Positions 1-11,500 of a stretch of DNA of 64,000 bases are shown piece by piece. How positions within the stretch are numbered: the first letter of the stretch is position 1; every line of letters begins with the position of its first letter. Under the pieces are notes generated by a model that was not told the origin of the DNA, made no database searches, and saw nothing but the letters and a program-made list of their open reading frames with translations. This DNA is from Desmodesmus armatus (Eukaryota > Chlorophyta > Chlorophyceae > Sphaeropleales > Scenedesmaceae): NCBI GenBank assembly GCA_007449985.2, contig VIIQ02000565.1:310001-374000 (forward strand). The letters run 5' to 3'. The translations under genes were made by a program, and so were the position numbers.

Positions 1-1716
1 ACGCATCATGCCTCAACACCCGCGGATGAAACACTCATGTGACAGGAGTCACTGACAGTTTGCCGCGTGCTGCTGCACCCTGCCGCCCGTCCTGCAGGTC
101 CAGGCCTGGGACGCTGCTGCATGCGCAGGTTACCTGTCATAGGCAAGTGCTGGATATTATGGGACCAGGCCTGCTGCATCACGCAGCATCAGCCTGATGC
201 AGGCTGCAGGAATCCAGGAGCTACTGAAGGTTGCCGTTTGTTGGCAACCGGCGCAGGCTGTGAGCTCCAGACTCTGACATGCTGTCACTGAGTGACTGTC
301 TGAACAGGCCAGCCCGCACTGTGTGACCAGCACCCAGCAAGGTCCAGCTGGATGCGGGACACAATGGGCTACGGAGGGCAGTGCACGGTCAGCACAGCTG
401 TTGACCAGCACAACTGTGACCGGCATGCGTTAATCAATCAAGGTAGTGTTGTTGATTGTTGATCGCATATACTATTGCAGCTCAGTGGCAGCACCAAACT
501 TTGACGGCCGCGATGGCCACACCCGTGATTGGATGTCTGCAAATCAGGCAAATTGTCAGTGGTTGAGCAGCATCTCTTAGGCTGGCCCAGCATAATGCTG
601 GCCAAATTGAGTAGCATTTTGTGTGCCCTGAGTGAGGGAGTTTTGACCCCTTAATTCATGTGTCTTATGCAGCTGACCATCCAGCATGTGCCTGTGTTAG
701 CTGCAGCACGCCCACCCCTGCACGCAGCAGTCACCATTGGCAACTGCTCTGCCAACGTACGGGTGTTTGGCAGGCACCTTGTGCGCACGATGTCAATGTG
801 CCTGCATGGTCTGACTTTGAGTGCATTGCGCATGCATAACTGGACTGGTGTGGCTGACTTGTACTGCGTCGCATCCGCCTGCTCATGCTGTCTTTCACTT
901 TCAACCAACCTCAGCACCGTTTGACATTTGACTTGGACGCACTGCACTATCTGACAGGCCAGCTGGCACTTTAGTTGCACCGGAAGGTGCCTAGTCCCCT
1001 TGTTTGTTTGACCTCGGCATACTCACATTCTGACTTCATGGTTTGCGTGGTATTGAGCGCCCAGGCTTGGCGCAGTATTGTAACTTGGTCAGGTCATGCA
1101 CGCGGGGTGAGAGAGAGTTGGGTCTGTTGAAATGTACTGCCGCATCATGAGGCTCAACCAAGCTTGACAGCATTCTTCCAATCAGCAGCCTGGGTGCAAT
1201 GTGTTGGCTAAACTCAAATACTATTCGGCATGTGGTGTCAGGAAAATGTGTTTGGCTGTCTGAGCTGTGGGCAATGATGTTGTGTGGCAGCTCCTGCTGT
1301 GATACCAAAGCACTCCTTTTACGCCACACACCACTTTTACACCACACGCCACTTGATCACATGTTGGTGTTGCACGGACCCTGCAACCGGTGTAAAGTAT
1401 AACTGCTAGTCACTTGCTGAAGCTGCTGTTTGAGTCCACCCACAAGGCAAAGCACTGTCACTGACAGCACACATTGCTAGTCTTGTCCACGACACAACTT
1501 GCCGCCTCCTAATGGCCAACCGAGAATGCTTGGATATGACCGCATCATGTGCATGCACCAACCAACACTAACTGACTTGGTGTCACAACTAGACTGGCTT
1601 GCTTCATTGTAGTGCAAGTACCCAGCAACACCCCACACATGCCAGTAAAACGCTTGTTGTACACTAAGGCCGTGTTACGTCTCCACTTCACTTCAGTACA
1701 ACCCACGCATACACCC
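1..1716. other. Intergenic, no gene seen
   Basis: No exon-like reading frame, domain or phase-consistent splice pair is visible on either strand. The only open frames are short and of biased, non-conserved composition. The right end is the 3' flank of the minus-strand MYND gene. No TGTAA polyadenylation signal was found close downstream of that stop. Confidence 0.5.
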
Positions 1717-4700
1717 CTACCCTACTACTGCTGCTGCAGCAGCAGCAGCGGCTGCCAACGCCTTGCACACGGGCTTATGCTGCTTCCACGCTGCCCGCTG
1801 ACAGTCCCGCCCACAGTAGCGGGCCGTGAGACACCCCGCACACTTGCAGCTGCGCCCCGACACCAGCCACACCTCTGTGGGGCCACTGATGTTCCCACAG
1901 GCCAGGTTGTTGCAGAAGTGCGGCACAGCAATGCTGCACAGCATGCGCCCAGTCTCCTGCATTTGCTGCACCAGCTCTGTAAATGAAGCATCTGTCAGCC
2001 CCTGCTGTGTCCCCTGCTGAGCTGCCAGCAGCACGTTCAGCTGCTGCTGCAGCTGCTGCTGTGAGCAGCCTGCAGCTGCTAGCAGCTCCAAACAGGCAGC
2101 CGACCCGAGCCCACTCACCCACCCAGACAAGGCGGCTACCAAGATTTCCAGCCGTTCGCTGGGCGGGGAAGCTGCCTCCTGGCGCAACCCAGGGATACAC
2201 ACGTTTGCTGCACTGTGCTCAAGCAGAAGAGCGTCCCGCAGCTGCCGCCCCTGCTGCAACGGTCCTAACGCCAGCAACAGCACCCCTGTTGCCTGCTGCT
2301 GCAGCTGCTCTGCCCACTGCAGGCAGCAGCGGCCGAAGATCACAAGGCTGGGCAGGTAGTCCACTTCAGGCTGCTGCGCTGCTGCCGCCGCTGCTAGGGA
2401 TGCTGGCTGTCCATGACCAACAGGTGCTGCGGAAGACAGTGCACTCACTGCTGCTGCTGTCATTGCTGATACCTGCTCGAGTGGTGGCACCGCTGCTGCT
2501 GCCGCCGCGGATGCAGGGGATAGCTCGGACTGGGGTTCTGTGGCTGCCGACCCCGCTGTCCCTACTGGCGAAGCCATCCTCAAAAGACTGACAGCTGCCT
2601 GCGCAGCTGCCAAGCAGCAGCTGCTAGCTGCCCGCTCACCCCAGCACAGCTGAGCTCCTGCGGTCCTGCAGCGGCCCAGCTTCAGCACTGTGCTGAGCAC
2701 GCTGTAGAGCTGCCGCTGCTCCTGCGCTAATGCCTCAGGCCCGCAAAGACCCATGTGCTGCGTAATCACGTCATTGGTGCTGTCGCCGTGCGTAAGTAAC
2801 AGCACGGCACACAGCCCGCTGACATCCACAAGCACCCGGTCTGGCCGGGCTGCCCCGCTCTGCATTCCCGCTGTGATGGTACACAACGCCGCCTCAAAAG
2901 CACCCCCGAACTGGACAAACTTTGCGGCAGCAGGTGGCACTGAGATCGCAAACATACCTGAGGCCCCTTGAGAGCTGTCGCCCTGCTCATTGAGGACGCG
3001 CCAAGTGTACTGTACTGGCTTTTCCCGGGCCACAGCAGTCAAGAGTGTCAGCACATGCCCTGCGCATGCAGCCCTGTCACCCAGATCCGACCCACTGCGG
3101 CCCCTGCTGCTGCTGCTGCTGCTTCCTGCCGGCGCGCTGGTCGCTGCTGCTGCCCTGCTGTAAGAGGTTGCTCCGCAAACTGGCCTGCCACCTGCACCAA
3201 CCCGTCCAGGAGTTCGCCTGCCCAGCTTGCAGGTGGTGTTGAAGGTATGCCCACGCCCTCGCACAGCAGCGCAGACACATGCAGTGCCGCCCGGCTCACA
3301 AGCAGCAACTGCTCTGCCCACTCTGCAGGCCCTTGGTCCTGCTGCTGCCACCGAGCTTGCGCACTGGGCGACAGCAAGTCGTTCGCGCAGGGCACCAGCA
3401 CAGTCTGCAGCAGCAGCCAATGCTTCTGCTCAGCGGCCCACCGCTGCTGCTGCTCCCCGATCCGCCTTGTCCCCGTGGCAGTGGCGGGGTGCAGCCGTAC
3501 CAAGGACTTAACTGCCTCGTAGCAGCCCGTGCAGGCATTAAGGGCTATGCGCAGCGCCATATCTGCATTCGCTGTCCTGATGGGGGACTCCATCCAGGCC
3601 ACCACCTCTGGAGCAAAGTCCATGCACTGCAGCAGCTGCAGCTGGCAGCCCGTCAACGCCAACCCCGGCGCACTGCCGGCAGCCCCACTGCTGCTGCTGT
3701 TGGCGCCCGTGGCACGCTGCTGCTGCTGCTGTTGCGACCGCACTGTGCTGCGGCTGCTGCTGCCACCGCCCCTGTTGCTGCCGCCTTTCTTCCCATGGCG
3801 GCGTCCTGACAGCTTTGTCCTGATGTCGGCACTTAGCCCGATCAGCATCAGCGTCAGGCACGGCAGCACGTGTGGAGACAGCAGCAGCTGCTGCAGGCTG
3901 CTGTCTGCTGGAATGCCCTGCCCCTGCTGCTGCTGGTGTGACCAGGCGTCTGACAGTAATGACACCAAGCTGACTGCTGGGGGCTGGGTCTTCTGCATTT
4001 GTTCTGCAATCCGGCGCGACTGTTCGTCCGCTTGCTGCGGCGCCCGTTCGCGCAGGATTGGCAGCACATGCTGCACGATGCTGCTTGCATGCTGTGCTGC
4101 TGCGGTGAGCAGCTGCATCGCAGCCACTGCATGCCCACTGGGTCGCACGCCCAGGTCAGGGCGTCGGCACGTGAAGGTAGTTGTGTTCGAACTGTGTTCC
4201 ACCCAGTAGCCAGCATCGTCATTCTGCAGTGAATCCACAAAACCCTCTGCAGAAGCGGGTGTGGTGTTGCCACGACCAGCTGCTCTACGTCCACCCCCGC
4301 TGCATCCCAATCTGCCGCTGCAAAGGAAGCTGCTTCACAGCGTAGGTCGGCCGCCATCGCTGTCATGACTGCTGCAAGCGACTGCAGCATGCCAGACTGC
4401 CGAAGCTGCTGTAAGGTGCTGGCAGCAAGGCTGCTGCCTCCGTCTGGCGCCGTGTTGAGCACCAAGAACATCCCCTCCCAGGCTGCGCGCATAACTGGGG
4501 ACTTCCAGCTGTGCTGAGCTGCTGCTGTTGTGAACAAGGTGCCAAGCTGCAGGGGGACCTGCACAGGGCAGCAATTTGTACAGATATGCTGTTGGGGATG
4601 GTTGCAGAGCAGCAGATCCATCACAGCGTGCTTGTTCTTGCCAAAATCGCCCAATGGGGCAAGATTGGTGTTGGCAATTGACGTGAATGCCTGAGGGATG

Positions 4701-5015
4701 AGCACTCAAATTGCAGTCTTGCATATGCTGAGTCTGGGGCTACCATGTGCTGCATGCGTTTATTAACATCAGAGCCTGTTGATAAACCAACATGCCAGGG
4801 CCACCTCCCACCTTCTGCTGCAACACCACCTTCTTCCACACCGCCTTTGGGAGTGGTGCTGGGAGATTAAAGACAGGCTGAAAACAAAGCCTTGCCACTT
4901 TGTACGCTTCCTCAGCCTCTGCGCTGTCGGGCGGCAGCCCCAGAGTAGAGGAGCAGCAGACCTGCAGCCCCTTAATTGCTGTTTTCCACACGGCAACAGC
5001 AGCATTGCCCGACAT
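1717..5015 (-). pseudogene. MYND zinc-finger protein, copy 1 (two frameshifts)
   Basis: Exon 1 runs 5015-4812 and exon 2 4558-1717, joined in phase 0 through a 253-nt GT-AG intron. The protein is a long Leu/Ala/Gln-rich helical region ending in a MYND zinc finger (residues FCNNLACGN, then CAGC, YCGRDC, HKPVC), a domain normally used for protein-protein contact. It is a close paralogue of the gene at 57413-60607 and shares its intron position, but needs two frame changes to stay aligned: a one-base loss near 4140 (after WACDP) and a shift inside a CAG run near 3120-3170. No GT-AG intron explains either shift. It also carries about 50 extra residues (RMASPVGTAG onward) that copy 2 lacks. It is therefore either a decaying copy or carries sequence errors. 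The start ATG at 5015 directly follows a good acceptor (ccttttgcag), so an upstream 5' exon is possible. Other uses of the MYND fold cannot be excluded. Confidence 0.6.
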
Positions 5016-5575
5016 GCCTGCAAAAGGAGAGCAGGCCACTCAGTGCACCTCAGCTTCAATTGATGCAAGAGGGAGGTGGAGGGTAGCCTGAACACACCTT
5101 CTGCTGTCTTTTGGCTTGCTTGGGCCTTCACCCAACCCAACTACGGTGAGGGGTGATAGGGGTGAAATGCTGCCACAACACACTGGAAGACTGCCGGCCT
5201 GCCAGCACACAGCGGCACTTGAACTGATACACAGCACAATAATTCAACTTCAATACAAACTCCAGTGTGCCTGCAGTGATGAACACGGGCTTGCCTTATC
5301 ATTTGTGTGAAAGATCACCAGATCGCGCAGGGCTAGCTTTCACGAAGTGCTGGACCCGACAATCAGGTCATTGCATTTCCAATCCTGAGGTAAATTTCTT
5401 GAGGACCTGCCAATCAACTCTTGGAGCTCGTGTTGATACGGTTGGCTGACGCGGAGTGCAGTGACACGCAAGGCAGAACAGAAAGGGGCACAAAGCGACC
5501 GTCGAGTCTCGCACAGTCTCTTGCTTTATGTGAATCTGGAGTCTCGCTGCTCACGAGCCTCCTTCAAGCAGCGGC
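5016..5575. promoter_or_regulatory. Divergent intergenic region between MYND-1 and LACS
   Basis: This 560-bp gap separates two genes read outward and must hold both promoters. The part next to MYND-1 resembles the flank of MYND-2 (both have a short stretch reading tgcactgagt before the acceptor), so duplication of the MYND gene included part of its upstream sequence. No TATA-like or other specific element is convincing. Confidence 0.35.
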
Positions 5576-8500
5576 ATGGAGAGAGCAGCAGGTCGACTGC
5601 AAGTGCTGGCACAGCAGCAGCTGTCAGCATGTGAAGCAGGCGTCAACACGCAGCTGTTCCCCAATCCCACAGCGGGAGAAAGTGACAGCAGTGCACGTGC
5701 AGACGCTATCATGGAGCAGGGAGAACCGTATGCAGTCCCTCTGCCAGAAAAGCTGTACCCCGATCAGCCTTGGCAGGTGTTCAGGTGAAAGGCTCGGAAA
5801 CTGCTGATGCTGGCTGTGCAGGAATCAAGTCTCACGAGGATTCAAAGTCAGTTCCTATCAGTCTGCTCACCATCGCTGTTACACCATGCTGCACAGGAGC
5901 ACCTCGTCAGTGCGCAAGCTGGTGTGCAACTTTGAAGCCCCAGACGACGATGTCTTCACACTGTATGACAACTGGGAGAAGGCAGTCGCACGTTTCCCGC
6001 ATGTGAGCATCACTCAGAGCTTCCGTGCGGGGGGCAAAGGTGGCAGAATGGAGTTTTCAGGGCTGCAGTGTGCCAGGCTGTTCAGGGGGCAGCACTTCAG
6101 TGCTGAAACAGCTGCCTCTACTGCTGGTCTCTGCATCCTGCAACATGCAGCTGCATCTATATACTCATTTCTGCCGAACGTCAGGCAGTTCACCACCTGT
6201 TGGTTGATGGCAGGCGAGAGGCAGCTTCAAACATGGTACATGCAGTGTGGTGCAGCCACAGGCACAGGCACAGTTGGCCTTGTGCTGAGCATGCTTCCAT
6301 GCGCAGTGGTCCTGCTGACCAGCCAACACCCACCCATGCAACTTGCCAACGCTGTTTGATCCAAGCAGCAGCTGCTCAAACAGCGTCACTTCCTGTGGAG
6401 CGGCATTGTGTTGTGCATCTCTGCTGCAGCACAGGACAAAAGGGCCACATGCCCATTCCACTGGCCTGCCTGTGGCATCTAGTGCTGTACCACATGCACT
6501 CCCCGCCACATGTGTTAGGAACATCTGCTTGCCGTGCTGTCTCCTGCAGGTCCCTGCGCTGGGCTGGCGCAAGCGGGACGTCAACGGCAACCTTGGTGCT
6601 TACAGCTGGCTCACATACTCACAGGTGGGCAGGACTTTTGAGAGAGTGATGGCTGCCTCTAGTGTCGTTTTGCTGCATCAGGGACACACTTGAACCCCTG
6701 CGCTGCTGCTGCTAGTGTCCCTCAGTGTCTGTTCTTTCATGTGCTGGCGTTGTGTGTCATTTTGCCGCCTGTGCTGGTGTGTCAGACCCTGGTATTCTGC
6801 GCTGGTGTGTCAGACCCTGGTATTGAAACATGTGAGTCATTGCTGAGTTGTGGAGCTGGTGCTGCTTCGTACATGCAGGCGGGCGACATCCGCACCTCCC
6901 TGGGTGTCTGCCAGTAGGCCTCGGGGTGCCAGCGTGTTGTGTTGATCTGTGCTCTTGTCGGCTGCGCTGGTGTGTATGACCCTCCTATCGAGACGTGTGA
7001 CTCACCGCTGAGTAGTAACCCTGTATGCTGCTGGTGCTGCTTCGTGCTTGCAGGCGGGTGATATCCGCACTTCGCTAGGCTCAGGGCTGCTGCAGCTCGG
7101 CATCACCCCCAAGTCCATGCTGGGTCTCTACTCAGTCAACTGCAAGGAGTGGGTCCTGCTGGACGCGGCCGCACACGCGTACAGCATGGTCAGCGTGCCG
7201 CTGTATGACACGCTGGGCCCCGATGCTGTGGAGTTCATCAGTAACCATGCTGAGCTGGCGGCCGTGGGGTGCAGTGCTGCTGTGCTGCCGACGCTGTTGA
7301 GCTGCCTGCACAAGTGCCCCTCTGTCAAGCTGCTGGTGAGTGGGGTTGGGTCGGCAAGGGGGGTGTTGAGGTTCTGGGGGGTTTTGGGGGGCTTGGGTGT
7401 GCGGGTGTAAGTGATCAGGAGTGGGTCCTGTTGGACGCGGCCGGGCCGCACACGCCTACATGGTCAGTGTGCCGCTGTATGACACTCTGGGGCCCGATGC
7501 TGTGGAGTTCATCAGTAACCATGCTGAGCTGGCGGCCGTGGGGTGCAGTGCTGCTGTGCTGCCGACGCTGCTGAGCTGCCTGCACAAGTGCCCCTCTGTC
7601 AAGCTGCTGGTGAGTGGGGTTAGGTCGGCAAGGGGGGTGTTGAGGTTCTGGGGGGTTTTGGGGGGCTTGGGTGTGCGGGTGTAAGTGATCAGGAGTGGGT
7701 CCTGTTGCATGCGGCCGCACCCGCTTACATGGTCAGCGTGCCGCTGTATGACACGCTGGGGCCCGATGCTGTGGAGTTCATTAGTAACCATGCTGAGCTG
7801 GCGGCGGTGGGGTGCAGTGCTGCTGTGCTGCCGACGCTGTTGAGCTGCCTGCACAAGTGCCCCTCTGTCAAGCTGCTGGTGAGTGGGTTTGGGTGGGCAA
7901 GGGGGGTGACGAGGTTGCGCACCTAAGCATGATTATGCCAGTGCTTGGTTCTCAGAACCAAGGGCTCAGTGGCCCGAAGGGGTGGTGGGTTACAATTCTA
8001 TCAGTGGGGTTCTGGGGATTGTTGGCGGCTTGGGAGTGGCCCTGTGCGGTTGTGACTGGCTTGGTGCATTGGTAGCGAAAGCTTTTGACATGCGAAAGGG
8101 AGTGGTGGGGTCACTAAGGGTAGCAGTGATTTTTGACCTTCAGTAATGAGAATGCGACCGTCTTCTGTACCGCGTTGATGTTATTGGTGCTTTACTGTAG
8201 AATGGTATAGCAGTCCTGCCGTACAGTACCATGGTCAGGGCAGTTCACCAACCTTCGTTTGGTCCTGTTTGCACCGCCCTGGGGAGTCTTGATCAATGCG
8301 CTGCGCAGTGCTGGTGTGTGCTGTGCTGAGCCCCCATGTGCTGTGCTGTGCTGTGCTGTGCTGTGCTGTGCTGTGCTGTGCTGTGCTGTGCTGTGCTGTG
8401 CTGTGCTGTGCAGGTGGTGTGGGGTGCGTGCACAGGGCAGCTGCCTGAGGTGCCTGAGGGGGTGGCATGCAGGATCGTGACTCTGGACCAGGTGAGTGTG

Positions 8501-11500
8501 TTGAGGGGCCCCGTGCAAGGTTCTGTTGTTCCTGTTTGTGCGTGTGTGGTGGTGGGGTAATGCTGAACACAGGATTGATCTGGATGCTGATTCTGAAGGG
8601 TGTGATGATGGGCGCTGTGCAATGTTCTGTTGTTCCTGTGTGGCTGTTGTTGCTGTTTGGGGGTGGGGGGTATGCTGAAGTTAGGAATGGTCTGGAGGCT
8701 GATGATGAAGGGCAGGATGAAGGGGTCCAAGCATCAAGTGTGTTTGTGGAATGTCCATGAGGCAAAGGGAGGAACGGATCACAGGCAGTTTGAGAGACCA
8801 GCAGGCACAACTGGGGTAGGACAGTGCTGCTGTGTGCTGTCTACTTGGCAATACAGTGCAGTACATTACAGTAGTTTGGGGACAGGGTCCCAACCTCGGC
8901 ACTAGCCAGCGAGCCAAGGGCTCATGAGGGTCCCCCGAAGGGCCTTCAACTTGTCGTACCCCAGTCTCTCAGGTCAGGTGTGGGGGCGATGAAGATCACC
9001 CGCAAGCCAGCTGTCAATTCCAGTAGCGTTTTGTTTTCAGTGGTGTGCCTAGCACCACCTAGTGCCAGCCCTTGGCAGGGTTCTCAGACACTCGTGCACT
9101 TGAAGATGCTGCCGCACCTCTTGCAGCATGCATGGATCAAAACCAAGACCTGTCTGATGACAGATCCTCAACTTGACCACACTACTACGGGAGCAGTTTA
9201 GAGTCATACTCAGGACAATAATGGTAATGGCAGCACATGCGAGCATGCTGACACATGGACGTAAGTGCAGCAGCCGGAACTGCTGCACCTGCAAGGCGGG
9301 CTTGAAAGGTGCTGTCTTCTCACTGGGTTGTTTGCCTGTGTGTGTGCAGGTTGAGTCGCTAGGCAGGCGGCACCCCCGTGCACACGTGCCACCTCGGCCA
9401 AGTGACATTGCCACCATCTGCTACACGTCAGGCACTACAGGCACACCCAAGGGTAAGCATCGCCGGCAGCACCAGAAAGGGACTCAACTGTGCATTGGGG
9501 GGGGGGGGGCCTTTGGGTTGGGTGCGCACCCAACCAAAGCCAGCATGCTGGCGATGGCTACCACCACGATTGTTGGTGTGGTAGTTGGTACAGTGCCGGC
9601 ATCAAAGTGTCGTGGATGTGTGGCAAAGGTGGTGGTGTCTGTTCTGAAGACACAAGACAAGCCATAGCCCGTCTACCGCACTGAATGAGTCGGTTGGAAG
9701 TGTTTGAGTGTGGATTGTGCCGACCCCTTCCCTTCCTGGGACTTTAGGCAGCACAGAAATGGACTGTATGACGCTTTGTTAAGTCATTTAGATCATTTCA
9801 GTTGTATTCATGGCCGCCCCACACACACAGTCAGACACTTAATTTGCCGGCACGCAGTGTGCCAGGCGTGATTTGCGGATGCAACAGGCCCCCCACTCCC
9901 CACTACACCCCCTGCAGGTGCTGTCTTGTCGCATCTCAACATAATTGCTGACGCCGCCGGAAGAGTCGCGCTGCTGGATAACTGGCAAACAGGCGACAGA
10001 CACATAAGGTGTGGCAGTGTTAGCACGACCCTGTGCTGACGGATTGGCATGTGGCTGTCCTGCGTGCTGGGCCTGTTTCCCGCCCTTTTTTCAGGTGCTG
10101 TGCTGACGCACGCCAACCTGATTGCTGATGCTGCGGGGACTTGCTTGCTGCTGGATGAGTGGGAGCCGGGAGACAGGCACATAAGGTGCGGCCAAGCGCT
10201 TAAGGGTTTAGGGCTCTAACCTCAAACGCTAAACCCTTCCTGCTCTGCTTCTGTGTCTGTGGGGCAGCAGCAGGGCGCTGGCTATGCCCTTGCACTGCCT
10301 ATAACTTCCATGCCTGGCCATGCCATAAGGCACATAAGGTGCGGCCAGGCGCTTTCCTGCTCTGCTTCTGTGTCTGTGGGGCAGCAGCAGGGCGCCGGCT
10401 ATGCCCTTGCCTTTGATTGCTTTGGTTGCACGGCGCTGGCTTTGCCCTTGACTTGACTTGCTTCAGCCGCAGGCATCAGTTGTGCCCTTGCTTGTGCAGA
10501 TACCCGCTGTTTGTACAGCTGTGGGTTTGGAGGAGGGGTTGGCTCTTGTGGGGGAAACACAGCATCTGCATCAACAGGGCTGCATGCTTGGAAGACGTAC
10601 AGATGCAGGATGGAACGGAAGACATACATATGCAGGATGGTACAGCAGTAGAGGGTATTGGAACACCACAGCGCCCTGACAGTCGGCACGAGCAGTAGTG
10701 CTGGAAGCACTGCCAGGTCTAGATTGGGGAAGTTTCGCTGTGCTGTTTTGATCTGCACGTTGGCTGGCTTCGCTGTGCTGTTATGGGGCGCACGTCGGCT
10801 ACCAAGACTCAGGCGGCATGCACCCTGCCTGTCTGTGTGTTTGCTGCTGCAGCTACCTGCCCCTGGCACACATCTACGAGCGCAACAACATGACCGTGGC
10901 GACGCACCTGGGTGGCAGTGTGGGCTTCTACAGCGGCAATGTGCAGGAGCTGCTGGATGACGTCCTGGTGAGTTGCGGTTACAACTGTCACTATTATATT
11001 GACTGCAGTTTAAATTCAAAATTGTCCCATGATTTGGGAACAGCAGTGTGAAGCCACCCTCAGGAGGTGCGAGGGGTGGGGTGGCTGAGGGGTCAGTGTG
11101 GTGTGTTTGTGTCTGCAAGGGCCAAGCGCAGATCAGCAGCAAGTTAACGCGTGTGCAGGATGACTTGCTGGGATCTCTTGTGTCCTGTACATCACACAGC
11201 CTGGCAGCTTCTGTGCCTGAATCTAGATTGACAAAAGCTTTTCCTGCTGTCTTTTACTTTCACAGGCTCTCAAGCCCCACATCTTCGTGTCTGTCCCACG
11301 GTTATGGAACCGCATCTACGACCGAGTCATGGCCACCATGCGGGAGGCTAACCCAGTCAAGCGGCGCATGTTTGAGACGGCATTCGCATACAAGCGGGCA
11401 GCACTGGAAGCAGGTGGGCTGGATTAGGAGAAGGTTGGAGTTGTTCCATTTGCAGTATTTGGCACGGCAAAGCCGTGCAGCCCGCAAGGGAGCCAGAGGC

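Noticed and set aside
2968..4209. Plus-strand frames of 180-220 codons
   Set aside because: Antisense shadows of the MYND-1 body; cysteine- and leucine-rich because of CTG triplets.
8235..8810. Minus-strand frame of 191 codons with repeated AQHST
   Set aside because: Antisense reading of the (TGCTG)n microsatellite and a LACS intron.
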